Shown here: piece by piece, positions 11,105-22,590 of the stretch
Layout: every line of letters starts with the position of its first letter
How positions within the stretch are numbered: position 1 is the stretch's first letter
Assembly (NCBI GenBank): GCA_024509875.1
Contig: JAMPIV010003412.1
Span: 124,001-188,000 of the forward strand
Direction of reading: 5' to 3'
Source of the DNA: Oreohelix idahoensis
Lineage: Eukaryota; Mollusca; Gastropoda; Stylommatophora; Oreohelicidae
DNA length: 64,000 bases
Made by a program: the position numbers and the translations under genes
Notes under the pieces: model-generated
The model's input: the letters and a program-made list of their open reading frames with translations, nothing else
Database searches by the model: none
Told to the model about the DNA's origin: nothing

Positions 11105-11400
11105 GGCAAGATCACTTATGTGGAGCTGATAGACAGAACCAACCAAATACTAGTGTAATAGGAAGGGAGGAGACAATGCTGGCTTTGGATAGTACACCAA
11201 TTAGAAAAGCCAGTTGATAACAGTACAAGGCCGTCTCTTGTCTGGAACCGCAAGGATTAGACAAATAGAGGGAGACAAAAACACAAAATGAAGAGGACGG
11301 GAGACAGACACGAAATGCGATAAAGAAGAAATGGAAAGACCTTGAGAGGATGACACTGGATAGAGCGTGCATGTTTTTGCTGAGAGCCTGGTCTTCGCGG
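11105..11400 (+). pseudogene. Decayed LINE C-terminal fragment
   Basis: At nucleotide level this aligns with 22255-22590 and 21030-21380: a block like ACACCAATTAGAAAAGCC, a block for WNPQG, then a WRR-type and a final W-containing block. All frames are broken. Same LINE family, older copy. Confidence 0.55.
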
Positions 11401-11636
11401 GTAGCTGAAAAAATATTGATGATAATGTTGCTTTAAGGAAAATTAATAATGATATACAAGATTTAATTTTGGAGATAATATGTCCCGTAAAAAGAAATGT
11501 CTTCTTTTACGACTAAACGGCATCAAAAACATAATATAAGATAGACAACCCAACAAATTTTCAAATTGTCTCCCTTGATTAACCCTATTAATACATTAAA
11601 TAAAAAAAAAATAAAAAAGTAAAATGTGTAACAAAC
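11401..11636 (-). other. Intron 3' of the Kv2 exon (proximal part)
   Basis: On the minus strand this begins with the donor GT at 11636-11635 (TCTCAG then GTTTGT) and becomes AT-rich at once. Reading through it adds a hydrophobic stop-terminated tail that is not conserved in Kv2 channels, so it is intron. Confidence 0.8.
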
Positions 11637-12767
11637 CTGAGATTGTGTGTTGAGCAGTGGTTGTGATGACGTCATTCGCTTCAGCGACTCTTCGTCTGCG
11701 TCGAGCAAGTTGTTTGTGCTGTCGTTAGCTACGAGGTCACCACAGCTTCCCGAGGGCATTCCAGGAGTTAACAGCAGCTCGTTCTCGTGGTAATGCACGG
11801 CTTGTTCCTGCATTCCGTTGCCTTGTGCAGGAACACCGCTACCACACACATTAACTCCGTGGCTTCTTTTACTGTCAAGGCTACACGAGTCTGCACCGTT
11901 GCTTTCAATATTTCCCTTATGAGAAGGGGAGTTAACTTCCATGAGGTCTACACTTCTGGCAAATGCGTCTCGCAAGTTAATGGAGTGAAAGGAAACGATG
12001 CTACCAGTTCTCTTGGCCTTCTCTAGAGCTTCCCGACGCTTGAAAGCCTTCTCCCGCCGCATCTGATCTTTGTAGAACTCAGCGAAGTTGTTTACGATAA
12101 TTGGGATAGGAAGAGCAATAACCAAAACACCGCAGATGCAACAGACACTGCCCACAACTTTACCCAGCACAGTCTTTGGGTAGATGTCTCCGTAACCAAC
12201 AGTGGTCATTGTAATTGCAGCCCACCAGAATGTCTCAGGGATACTCTTGTACTTCGTCTCCGGCTCGTCCTTCTCAGCGAAGTAAGCCAGAGACGAGAAG
12301 AGGAGTATAAAAATAGCTAAAAACATCAATAACATCCCTAGCTCTTTGTAAGACCGCTGCAGGGTGTACCCTAGAGACTGTAATCCCGTCGAGTGCCGGG
12401 CAAGTTTTAAAATACGTAAAATTCTCATTATTCTAAATATCTGCACTACCCTTCTAACGTTCTGAAATTGTTCTGTGGTGCTTTTATTGGTCTCCGTTAG
12501 ACCAAGAGAAATAAAGTAGGGCATAATAGCTAACAGGTCTATTACATTTAGCGGACCTTTGAAGAACTTCCATTTGTTAGGCGATGCCCAGAATCTTGCT
12601 AAGTACTCCAGTGTGAACCAGCCTATACAAACAGCCTCGACCACGGCCAGGTCTGCGTTGTCCTGGTTAAGAGAGGGGTCCGCGCGGTCTTGTAGAGCCG
12701 GGATCGTGTTGAGAGTCAGGGCTATGGTGGAAAGCACGATGAACAAGATGGAGATGATCGCCACGAC
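11637..12767 (-). CDS. Shab: Shab-type (Kv2) voltage-gated potassium channel, core exon (S1-S6 and proximal C-terminus)
   Basis: A 377-codon internal exon, phase 0 at both ends, with acceptor TAATCCTCAG before 12767 and donor GTTTGT after 11637. The product is a plasma-membrane delayed-rectifier K+ channel subunit. In exon residues, S1 is 1-20, S2 about 40-60 and S3 about 71-90. S4 is about 105-125, with regularly spaced Arg/Lys ([20 protein letters not shown]). S5 is 144-164. The pore helix and filter TVGYGD fall at 189-194 (12203-12186). S6 is 203-230, with the PIP gating hinge. The post-S6 [20 protein letters not shown] stretch and DAFARS are Kv2-specific. The T1 domain lies on an upstream exon, and a distal C-terminus should follow; neither was found. 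All key residues are intact, so it is probably functional. Human KCNB1 also has an exon boundary in S1, supporting this start. Confidence 0.96.
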
Positions 12768-13040
12768 CTGAGGATTAGGGGTTGAGGGAATGATCAAGAT
12801 CGTTGTGTTGCAAAAGAGGTCATGATTACTACGTTTAGCATTATATTTCAGATTTAAAATAAAGAATGACTAAAACAAATGAGAACAAAAATCACAACAA
12901 TAATAAGGGCTCCTCTCTGGCAATATTCACACATACAAAAGCGGGAGCACTTAAATTCTTTGTTGACCTAATGAACATAACGGCCTGGAGGATTCCGGGG
13001 CACGATACTGAGAGCTAACAAATAGACCACTAAGCCTCAA
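12768..13040 (-). other. Intron 5' of the Kv2 exon (proximal part)
   Basis: On the minus strand this holds a pyrimidine-rich tract ending in the acceptor CAG at 12770-12768. The ten residues that a reading frame would add from ATG 12797 are not channel sequence; they translate the acceptor tract. Confidence 0.8.
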
Positions 13041-13044
13041 TATG

Positions 13045-13142
13045 AATGTCATAAAAGGCGACCCAAGAATGTCATAAAAGGCGACTCAAGAATGTCATAA
13101 AAGGCGACTCAAGAATGTCATAAAAGGCGACTCAAGAATGTA
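13045..13142. repeat. 23-bp tandem repeat, four copies
   Basis: The unit AAGAATGTCATAAAAGGCGA plus CTC occurs four times almost exactly. Its core resembles the GTATAAGGCGATTAA block of the dispersed family at 23590-23860, so it probably arose by local amplification from that family, one member of which follows immediately. Confidence 0.85.
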
Positions 13143-13164
13143 TGAAGCTAGTAAAACTGTCAAA

Positions 13165-13350
13165 CGAATATCTTCCTTCCTTTTTTCGCGCCTTATGGAG
13201 CAATGGCTCACAATTGCAGTAGCCCATACGCAAGAAGACTGCACCCAAGCACCTATATGCTCTTGCAATGGTGGTTCCTGTTGCAATGTGATCCATGGTG
13301 AGGTTGCCAGTCCCATAAAACGTATCTGTGCTACAGATACCACCATCGCA
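13165..13350 (-). repeat. Dispersed repeat family B, copy 1
   Basis: The minus strand gives CAACCTCACCATGGATCACA, ..GCAAGAGCATATAGGTGCTTGGGTGCAG and ..GAGCCATTGCTCCATAAGG in order. The same order occurs at 13600-13850 (+), 15845-16020 (-) and 23590-23860 (+). No coding potential is shared. Confidence 0.65.
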
Positions 13351-13599
13351 AGAGCAATGTGGTGCTTAGCGGGTAACTATTATGGTGGTCCCAAAATACT
13401 CTAGGATCAAAACTGGGGCCAGAAAAAACATATAGGAACAGAAATTCGTATACGTCAAGAAATATGCAGACACATTGAGCAGAAGTGCGATAGGTAGAGC
13501 ATAAGGGATATGAAAAAAAGCAAGAGGCAGGGGCGGTTCTACACTGGATATTAGACAATGGGAATTAGGAGAAACATAAAGTTGTCGCTTCTTTTACAA

Positions 13600-13850
13600 A
13601 ACTCAGTGGACCCCGTGTAGTTTCCGGGGGTCCCTGAAGAGATAAGGAAAAAATAGTACTACTGCACCATCAGACATATCGTACTAATATGAGGTTGGGC
13701 AAGGGGTTGATGACCTCATCAATGTAATACAAATTCTCGCAGAAACCCCTGCTGCAAGAGCACGTGACTGCTTGGTGCAGGTTTCCTGTCATGTGACCAG
13801 CTGCTGTAGTGGCTCCATTCTCCACAAGAAGCACAAATAAAATAAATGAT
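13600..13850 (+). repeat. Dispersed repeat family B, copy 2
   Basis: Begins GGACCCCGTGTAGTTTCCGG and continues with a GACCTCATCAATGTAATAC block, a GTGCAGGTTTCCTGTCATG block and a GGCTCCATTCTCCA block, ending near GATGAATGGA. It is parallel to 23590-23860 and inverted relative to the copy at 13165, so the two could pair as a stem. Confidence 0.7.
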
Positions 13851-14775
13851 GAATGGAGCAGGTTTTGTTTTTAGAAGCTAGCGCTGCACTGACGTCGTTT
13901 TTTTTAAAAGGCAATAGCTTACATCCCGCTTCAAGTGGAGATGTTTTCGGGTTTGATTCCCAGCTAAGATTATCTGTTTGTTTACAAAAATTCTTTGCGT
14001 TTTTCTAACAACGTTTGCTATCACACGTTCCTATCGCTGAGACATGGACCACCTATTCATGTGGACAATTATTGACAACAGAGGGACAATGACCTAGAGA
14101 TTATAACGCTATTATAGCGCGCGCAAAAAAAAAAAAAAAAAGTAGCGTTTATAAACGAAACAGGAAGAGGTATACTACTGAGAAACGACACATCTGACTG
14201 TTGCAGGATCCAACAGTACAGAATACTTGGGTACATCGGCTGTTGTATATTCAAGCATAATACTATTATTATTAATAGATGAATTGGCCAAGCAACAACA
14301 AGAAAGAATGGCAACGGATAGAAGATGAGCATATTAACTACCTCAGATATTATTTTTATATTATACCCAATACACTTTATGCGTCCGTCCAAATTTAGGT
14401 CCGACCCGGATTTAAAATTTTTTTTCCCCAGAATACACCATAAAAATAAGTGGGACAGGTTTGAAACAAAATCAATAGATACCCGAGCACCTTAATAACT
14501 GAAATAAATAAATAAATAGAAGACACGTCATGTTTACGAGACTATAAAAAAAAAACGCTTTAAAAAAAAAACAGTCCACAGAATGACATTTAACATTTTT
14601 ACACCAATAGGTGCTATTATAATAATCTAAAGATCTTTTTGAGAAGATAATTACAATTTTATAACAAAGTTAAGATGAATACTTTTTTTTCAGCAAGATT
14701 ATTTTATTTATAGAATGGTGCTCAGTTATTGAATTAAACTAAAGACTAAGGTAACAGAGAAGAGTAAAAAATAGA
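13851..14775. other. AT-rich stretch without recognised features
   Basis: Contains homopolymer A runs (14126-14142, 14547-14572) and an AAATAAATAAATAG stretch. No gene or known element is seen. A minus-strand frame of about 107 residues has low-complexity hydrophobic content and no family signature. Confidence 0.5.
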
Positions 14776-14777
14776 TA

Positions 14778-14832
14778 GATAAATAAATAAACAGACCGAC
14801 CGATAGACAGAGAGGTAGATACATACATATAT

Positions 14833-14865
<33 letters not shown>

Positions 14866-14866
14866 T

Positions 14867-14955
<89 letters not shown>
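14778..14955. repeat. GATA tetranucleotide microsatellite
   Basis: About 30 nearly perfect copies of GATA (TAGA) with degenerate flanks. Minus-strand Tyr/Leu/Ser/Ile frames are artefacts. Confidence 0.95.
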
Positions 14956-14957
14956 GA

Positions 14958-14964
14958 AACACAG

Positions 14965-15033
<69 letters not shown>
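14958..15033. repeat. GA dinucleotide microsatellite
   Basis: About 35 copies of GA following the GATA tract directly, forming a compound microsatellite. Confidence 0.95.
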
Positions 15034-15039
<6 letters not shown>

Positions 15040-15244
15040 TGTAATAAGAAGCAACGTTTGTTTGAGGACAAGAATAGTCGATCGTTAAGAAAAGAAAACT
15101 CTCCGATCACAAAGGTGGGCAAAAGACGATAACCTATAGTATTTACGGTTATCTAATCACTAACAGAGAGGTGCTAAATGACCTTGGAAAAAATTTTTTG
15201 TCTTTCGGCATGCCCGAGGGAGCTGTTAGTGTATTCTATTTCGC

Positions 15245-15640
15245 ACCAGAGACCCCAGCAAGTTCTTTATCCCACCAGAGACCACAGGAAGTTCTATATC
15301 CCACCAGAGACTCCAGGAAGTTCCTTATCCCACCAGATACCCCAGGAAGTTCTTTATCCCTCCAGAGACCCCAGGGCTTTATCCCACTAGAGATCCTAGG
15401 AAGTTCTTTATCCCACCAGAGACCCCAGTAAGTTCTTTATCCCACCAGAGACCCCAGTAAGTTATTTATCCCACCAGAGACCTCAGGAAGTTTTTTTTAT
15501 CCCACCGGAGACCACGGGAAGTTTTTTTTTATCCCACCAGAGACCACAGGATGTTCTTTATCCCACCAGAGACCCGCGGAAGCTTTTTATCCCACCAGAG
15601 ACCTCAGAAAGCTCTTTATCCCACCAGACCCCAGGACATA
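15245..15640. repeat. 29-bp minisatellite
   Basis: About 13-14 copies of a 29-bp unit with core TTTATCCCACCAGAGACC followed by a variable CAGGAAGTTC. Copies differ by point changes and T-run slippage, and two have long T runs (near 15490 and 15522). The period is not a multiple of three, so frames shift from copy to copy and are not coding. Confidence 0.9.
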
Positions 15641-15844
15641 TCAATGAAAGTCGTCATAAAATATCACTAAATGTCAGAATCTCTTCCCAGCATCATCTTT
15701 TGTTCCAGCCCCTTAAGAAATGTAATGGCATACAATTACAGACATTAAGTACAGCAATGGACTGACTAATACGTTACGATACAGGCCCAGTGTTTTACAC
15801 AAGAGTTGGCTTCGGTTGCTGGTGTCAATTCCCAGTCCATGATT

Positions 15845-16020
15845 GGTGTCAATTCCCAGTCCATGATCTTCATCGTTTTCCTTTAGCGCTCCTTACGGAG
15901 CATGGGACCAGAAATGCAGTTACCTACCCTTACAGGAAGTCTGCACCAAGCATTCACATGAACCTGCAACTGTGGTAATCTGTTTTACATGATGAAATTT
16001 CCAGCCCCTGGCACAACTTG
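15845..16020 (-). repeat. Dispersed repeat family B, copy 3
   Basis: The minus strand shows the CATGAATGCTTGGTGCAG-like block, a CTTCCTGT block and the CATGCTCC-TAAGG block in family order. It is shorter and more diverged than the copies at 13600 and 23590. Confidence 0.55.
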
Positions 16021-16098
16021 ATGCTAGTCACCTTGTACGACACAGCGGATGGTGGAATACTCCTCTATTCTTTCTTTCTGTCTTCACAGACCCCCGGG

Positions 16099-17229
16099 AA
16101 CTACACGGAGGCCAGTCCTAGATATCTGAACACAAACTACACGGAGGCCAGTCCTAGATATCTGAACACAAACTACACGGAGGCCAGTCCTAGATATCTG
16201 AACACAAACTACACGGAGGCCAGTCCTAGATATCTGAACGCAAACTACACGGAGGCCAGTCCTAGATATCTGAACACAAACTACGCGGAGGCTAGTCCTA
16301 GATATCTGAACACAAACTACACTGAGGTCAGTCCTAGATATCTGAACACAAACTACACGGAGGCCAGTCCTAGATATCTGAACACAAACTACACGGAGGC
16401 CAGTCCTAGATATCTGAACACAAACTACGCGGAGGCCAGTCCTAGATATCTGAACACAAACTACTCGGAGGCCAGTCCTAGATATCTGAACACAAACTAC
16501 TCGGAGGCCAGTCCTAGATATCTGAACACAAACTATGCGGAGGCCAGTCCTAGATATCTGAACACAAACTACGCGGAGGCCAGTCCTAGATATCTGAACA
16601 CAAACTACGCGGAGGCCAGTCCTAGATATCTGAACACAAACTACACGGAGGCCAGTCCTAGATATCTGAACACAAACTACGCGGAGGCCAGTCCTAGATA
16701 TCTGAACACAAACTACGCGGAGGCCAGTCCTAGATATCCAAGCACAAACTACACGGAGGCCAGTCCTAGATATCTGAACACAAACTACGCGGAGGCCAGT
16801 CCTAGATATCTGAACACAAACTACGCGGAGGCCAGTCCTAGATATCTGAACACAAACTACACGGAGGCCAGTCCTAGATATCTGAACACAAACTACGCGG
16901 AGGCCAGTCTTAGATATCTGAACACAAACTACACGGAGGCCAGTCCTAGATATCTGAACACAAACTAAGCGGAGGCCAGTCCTAGATATCTGAACACAAA
17001 CTACACGGAGGCCAGTCCTAGATTTCTGAACACAAACTATGCGGAGGCCTGTCCTAGATATCTGAACACAAACTACGCGGAGGCCAGTCCTAGATATCTG
17101 AACACAAACTACACGGAGGCCAGTCCTAAATATCTGAACACAAACTACACGGAGGCCAGTCCTAGATATCTGAACACAAACTACACGGAGGCCAGTCCTA
17201 GATATCTGAACACAAACTACGCGGAGGAG
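16099..17229. repeat. 36-bp minisatellite, about 31 copies, open on both strands
   Basis: The unit is ACTACACGGAGGCCAGTC followed by CTAGATATCTGAACACAA, 36 bp = 12 codons. Plus-strand reading gives repeats of NYTEASPRYLNT from 16018 until a TAA at 16966, one base change in a copy. The minus strand gives uninterrupted repeats of RTGLRVVCVQIS from 17259 to 16084 (391 residues). Variant codons (ACG, GCG, TCG at Thr/Ala/Ser) are scattered, with an A-A-T rhythm in the centre. Changes do not favour synonymous sites, and the flanks show no gene structure. I call it a noncoding minisatellite; coding cannot be excluded without transcripts. Confidence 0.9.
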
Positions 17230-17259
17230 ACTTCTGGTTACAACTTCAAAGAACATCAC

Positions 17260-19900
17260 TTGTAATCACAAGGTCTATACATCAAATGTTTTAATTTACA
17301 GGTGTAAGTGAATTTGGAATGGACGGCTGACTCACTTCTCGTGATTAATATACCAGCTGAACTTATTCGCGACTATTCGCGACACATATTGGAATTCCGT
17401 TTATTGCGTGACTGGCATTGCTTGGGAGCGCACTTTTGCGCTACCTTCTGAAAGATTTATTGAAATAATCTTTGATATGCTACAGTTGTAGATATGCTAT
17501 TTCTGGTTGCATTTATAGAAGAAAGACAAACAGAATGTGACAAAACGGGGCGGCCCCTATCGAACTTTGTTTCTCTCCTACAGTATCGGTACATTTGTGG
17601 TACTGATTTTTATTATGTGCTGTCAATTATCGCACTTTTCTTTCTTTCTTTCTTCGTTATTTTTCTGCTAAGTAGCAGATATTTGATTTTATCAAATCAT
17701 TCGACACTCCTCTCTGTGATGTCACCTGTTTGTTACCCGGTCATCCTGGCTTGCGGTGAGAAACTGAGATAAGACAGTCGCCGGCGTGTTTAGATTGAAC
17801 CGCTGATAAGACGACTCGTGTGGTAACCCAGCTGGGCAAACAAGGAGTGTTTGCGTGCTCATACGACAGATAACGAGATTACTGTCTGTGTGACACATGT
17901 GGGCAGACAAGTGTGACATAATCGCTTTCGGGCCGACTTGTTATGACAACATTACTTTCTAATAAATTAATAAGTATTACAGCTTACACATGTTGTCATG
18001 TGAGTTCCCCGATCTCTCTGTAAGTTTGTACACAAGGGCATCGGACATAATATTACCATATATGGGAGAGTTGACCTCTGCCTTACATTGTAATATTTTG
18101 ATATCACACCCTATCTGCATGATTTGAAATGATTGGATGTATATGTAAACAGACTCTATCTGCATTATTAACCTTTTCATTTGAATATAAAGTAACTATG
18201 AAAGCTATTCTATTTAAATGTAAAGAAAGTTTTATCCCGAGGGATTAAATTTAGTTCTCATCGAGGGTAAAGTTTGAGTAATTAGGATGGTGGTATGGGA
18301 AGATATGAACCCATAACTATGGGGTGGAAAACGCCATACTCAGAACAGCGTTTCGTTCTATTCTTTACCATAGTTATTGGTGGTACCAGCAGAAAGTACT
18401 ATCTCTGGAACAAGAAGGGAACCGTGGCCTAAGCTTTAAGACGAAGGACGCAAGTGGTAGACTCTCCTTGACGTTTCTGGGAAACGAGCTACCCCCGACA
18501 ACCTTGATCAGAGACGAGCGCGAGCAGAGTGAAAAGAACCAACCCATAAGAAGGAGCCGAACCGTCATTGGCAGCTAAGTTCAAATATATGCTGCCACTT
18601 GAACTTCTTGTAATATATCACATTCCCTAAAGACTGTGAGGATAACTTTTCTTGATCCATGACTATTCAAATTATTTTCCAACTGTTAAAACCTAAAGTG
18701 GTTATTACATTTTGTTATTTGTAATGTAACAAGTTTAACTTCGATTTAATCATTTTAAAGTTACCGCATGTTTGTCTCAGTCAAATTACTACACACATTA
18801 TAAACAGAGCTATAATAGAATAATAGAATTCCACTGAGTAAATCAGGGGTGGGGGTTTAACGAGCTGAACTTAAGAAGTGCTTAAATCCTTCACAAAAGC
18901 GTCGGCAGAATTACAGAGTTAACATACTCAGCCAAAGCAGTATTGTTGTCGCTTATTCTGAATATCTTGTGAAGACTCCCTTTGTTATAGAAGTGTAATC
19001 ACCCTTCTATCAACATCTCTGCCAAGAGTAATCTTGTGCGAAGGTAGATACCTTAGAAGCCACTATTAAATACTCTTGAGTTGTGGCCACTTTTGGGCCA
19101 CTACTGCAAAGCAGGGGAGGCAATACCGTCACACAGAATTAGTAACATAAAATCAAATGAAATGCATTTTGAAGGCGCCAATGATGCTTAAGCAGTAAAT
19201 AGAGAGATTATTTCGTGACGTTTATCATTGTTAATACAAGCTAACTTATATATGTATGAAAGAATGATTCATTTGAGTTTTGTTTTTTTAATTGCATCTA
19301 AAACAGATAGTTCTATATTTAATATATCGTACAATAATAAGATAAAAAGCATTTAGTAAAATATCATATAATTCTGTATATTTAAAAAAAAAAAAGAAAA
19401 GAGTTGTGGTCTGATTATTTCCCTTGAACCACGAATGAGTAAAAATTACATCCTGTGAAAATATAGTAGGCGAAAATTAACATTTTTAAAAACAACTTTA
19501 CAAATGTTTAAGCCACTTCGTTCAGAATAGAAAAAATAAGTCCCAGTCAGGATCCCGAGTCGTCTAAATCTGCTGCAGATGCTTAAATGTTAAGAAGTTG
19601 ACTTTAATGCTTCCTTTGTCACTGTTTTGACGGGAATACTTGCCCGTATACAATAAAATTGACTTTACGCGAGTCATGTGGTCCTGTGGCGTTTATTAGA
19701 TGGTTATATAACATAGTGGCATGGGCGTAAGAAAAAAAGACCCAATATTTGGAAGTGCGCAACCGTAGGACCATCAAAGACAGTCTGGAGTGAAATAGCA
19801 ACTATATACAGTACTTTAAAATATAAACAGAAAACATCCCTGATCTTAAACAGAGATACGGAATAACATTTCTATTCACGACCTGAATGGTTGGATCGCT
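17260..19900. other. 2.6-kb stretch without recognised genes or repeats
   Basis: Scattered frames of 60-90 residues (for example 17494-17772 and 18324-18578) show no domain or conserved motif. Composition is AT-rich with A runs (19384-19395). Probably intron sequence of the channel gene. Confidence 0.5.
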
Positions 19901-20460
19901 GATATGACTGCTGATATAGGTGGGAGGAAGTGTATGTACTGATGCAATGTAAGGGGGGCAGATGATACGACTGCTGATATAGGTGTAAGTAAGTGTATGT
20001 ACTGATGGAATGTTAAGGGGGGCTGATAATATGAATGAAAGTGTATGCGCTGATGGCGCGCTAGTAGACCTATGATAATTTGTGTGTAAGTAAGTGTATG
20101 TACTGATGGAGTGCTACTAGGACTGATGATATGGAAGGAAGTATGCACTGATGGAGTTCTAATAGGACTGATGTTATGGATATGGATAAAAGAGTGTGCA
20201 CTGATGGAGTTTTAGTAGGAATTTGATAATATGGATGTACATAAGTGATGAAGTGCTAATAGGTATGATGATATTGATGTAATGTCAAGCACTGATAAGG
20301 TGCTATTAGTACTTCTGCTGTGGATGTAAGTTTGTGTTTTGATGGAGTGATAATAGGACTGATGTAAGTAAACGAATGTACCGATGGCGTAAACAGGACT
20401 TATGATATTGATGTAAGTTTATGCACTGATAACGATATTCACGTAAGTATGTGTTCAGAA
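19900..20460. repeat. Degenerate tandem array (ACTGATGNNATGGATGTAAG type)
   Basis: Roughly ten units with cores such as GTACTGATGGAGTGCTAATA and GGACTGATGATATGGATGTA, period about 55-60 bp with many indels. An old, decayed array. Confidence 0.75.
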
Positions 20461-21025
20461 AAGAACACACTCACGCAGAGGTAGAGATAAACTGTATGCG
20501 TGCATGTGTGACATGTGGGCACATAAGATATACAGTACTACGTAAGTGACTTTATACGTTATTTACAAATAGATCAAGTCAGGAGATTAACGATTTGACA
20601 AACCAAAGATCAAAGACCAGTTCATGTGAGTTCATGCAACTTTATGACGCAAGTTTGCAGCTATCCATGTTTCATATGTCTTAATGACAAGGGATTAAAT
20701 AACATAAATGAATGTGTACACAGTCAAGCTTTTATGTGACTTAAGTTTTAGATTAAAGTACAAGAAACGAAGTGATACTTATAAAAACAAGCAAGCAGCG
20801 AAGACCGAACAACTATCGGGAACCTCAACAGCAAGGAAGAAATGTAAACAAAATGGCGAATAAGAATGAAATGTTGGCAGAATGACAGAACAGAGAAAAA
20901 TTATACGCGCTCAAACACATACACCCAAGGAAAGGGGGATTGGTAGGGGTTGGACTAAGAGTTATTTGCCTATGTCCTGTGATTCCTTTAAATGTGTTCT
21001 TACATAGACCAGAAGGATTAAACTA
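20461..21025. other. Unassigned stretch
   Basis: No coding frame or repeat is recognised. Confidence 0.4.
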
Positions 21026-21029
21026 GTAG

Positions 21030-21385
21030 GACAAGACCACCGACGTGGAACTAATGACTAGAACCAGACAAGTGCCAGTGAAACAAGAGACGAGATGAAG
21101 ACGTTGGCGATGGATAGGTCACATATTGTGGAAATCTGTTGTAAACACTACTCAGCAGTCATCGTTTTGAACTTCACGTGGTATATAGGTTAAAGGTAGA
21201 CGAAAGTCACGTGGAGAAAAGACATCGAGGCAGAAGTGAAAATAGAGAAGAAGACATAGAAAGGCCTTGAACTGATGGAACACGACAGGATGACGTGGCA
21301 TGAGTCTGTTGAAGATCTATGTTCTTTGCGAAATCAAGGGTAATGATGATGAAAAGTATGATGTGCTTCCTTGGACGACGACGAC
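21030..21385 (+). pseudogene. Decayed LINE C-terminal fragment
   Basis: Similar at nucleotide level to 22255-22590: a GAACTAATGACTAGAACC block, then GACGTTGGCGATGGATAGG (RRWRWIG-like), a block for the WRR motif and a final TGGCATGAGTCTGTTGAAG block. Many stops. Same family as 11105-11400. Confidence 0.6.
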
Positions 21386-22025
21386 CTCTACTTATGACAG
21401 TCAGACGTCCTATCAATCAAATATCGACTGATTTAATGACCTATAAGTTTAGTTGACGACCATCAAAAGATATCTCTTGGTTTAATAAGCACTTTTAAGA
21501 CGAACCATAACCAGGTATCCACTGGTTTAAGGAATAAAGCTAAAGTGACGAAACATCACGTGACATCTGTCGTTTACGAAGCTCATAGCTCTGTTGTCGA
21601 AACATTTGCTCACTCAGATTAACTAGCAGATCAAATCTCAGGTAACGCAGTATTAAGCAACACTATCTCTTGGTTTAGGAAGCCCACGATCCAACTGGAT
21701 ATGTAGCAGATTTAAATCCTCCTGGTAACAAACCACTGAACTGCTTCTTTTAGTGTGATTTTCATGGTAGATCAAAGTCGGTGACGAGCTTATCGTCTAC
21801 CCCAAGTCTGTGACTGAGACAGCACACGAGACTCTTGACCAGATGGTGTGGTCATGAGAAGGTGCGTGTGGGTGAGAGTCTGAAGTGGCTGCGTCAAAAT
21901 GTGATTCTCCCGATCAGTGTGGCATTATCGTAAACAACGTCGCTGATGGTGAGGGCGAGAAACGACAGACACAAATGTAATTGAAGTGTGTTCATAAATG
22001 TCCCACACAAGTAAATGGGTGATCT
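21386..22025. other. Unassigned stretch
   Basis: A loose motif CTCTTGGTTTA with a following GAAGC or AAGC recurs a few times (around 21474, 21664). Nothing else is recognisable. Confidence 0.35.
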
Positions 22026-22029
22026 CCTA

Positions 22030-22205
22030 ATAAAAATTGGTATCTTTTAATACAAAAATTGTACTGACTACAAACTGGTATCTTTTGAATACTAAGTATA
22101 TAGATTCTGCAAAGTGGTATCCTTTAAATACTAAACCTATGGTCGCAACAAATTGGTATCCTTTAAAAACTGAATATATGGTCTCTTCACAGTGGTATAA
22201 ACAAA
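22030..22205. repeat. AT-rich ~40-bp tandem array, left part
   Basis: Units contain TGGTATCCTTTAAATACTAA followed by ATATAGTC/ACTACAAA. The array resumes at 22590 after the LINE fragment that split it. Confidence 0.85.
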
Positions 22206-22254
22206 AAAGCTACATTACAAACCTAATTAGATGCTTGCGTAGAATAGAAGCATT

Positions 22255-22590
22255 GAAGTTGTATGACTAGCTCACTAGTGTGGAACTGATGACAAGAACT
22301 AGACAAACGCCTATGGAACAAGAGATGAGAAGAAGACGATGGAGATGGATTGGACACACACTGAGAAAACCCGTTGATAGCATTAAAAGGCAGTCATTGT
22401 GCTAGAATCCCCAGGGTAAGGGAGACAGAAGGAGACCAATGAACACAAGGAGAAGAGAACTGGAGAAAGACATGAAGGGGGTGAAGAAGACATGGATCTT
22501 GAGCTGATGGCACGGGAGATAGAGACCTGGCATAAGTTTGTTGAAGGTTTATGCTCCTTGAGAAATTGAAAGGTGAAAGAGAAGACATAG
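22255..22590 (+). pseudogene. LINE ORF2 C-terminal fragment inserted in a tandem array
   Basis: Translation gives [14 protein letters not shown], a QSLC-WNPQGKGDRRRP segment, NTRRRELEKDM and a final cysteine-poor block. This is the standard C-terminal tail of a widespread invertebrate non-LTR retrotransposon family. One stop lies before WNPQ and more lie near the end. It interrupts the ~40-bp array. Confidence 0.8.

Noticed and set aside
11523..11636. C-terminal extension of the channel past residue 387 of the frame
   Set aside because: It lies after a good donor site and is AT-rich low-complexity sequence not seen in Kv2 channels.
12768..12797. Start of the channel protein at ATG 12797
   Set aside because: The ten residues added are the translated splice-acceptor tract; channel homology starts exactly after the CAG at 12768.
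16099..17229. CRISPR-like regularly spaced repeats (also 15245, 23870, 38830)
   Set aside because: The repeats are directly adjacent with no unique spacers, and the sequence is animal DNA.
16084..17259. 391-residue minus-strand and 316-residue plus-strand repeat proteins
   Set aside because: Both strands are open only because the 36-bp unit is a multiple of three without stops. Kept as a minisatellite, with the coding option listed as a finding.
18324..18578. 84-residue plus-strand frame
   Set aside because: No recognisable domain; the antisense frame is equally open, so openness is not informative.
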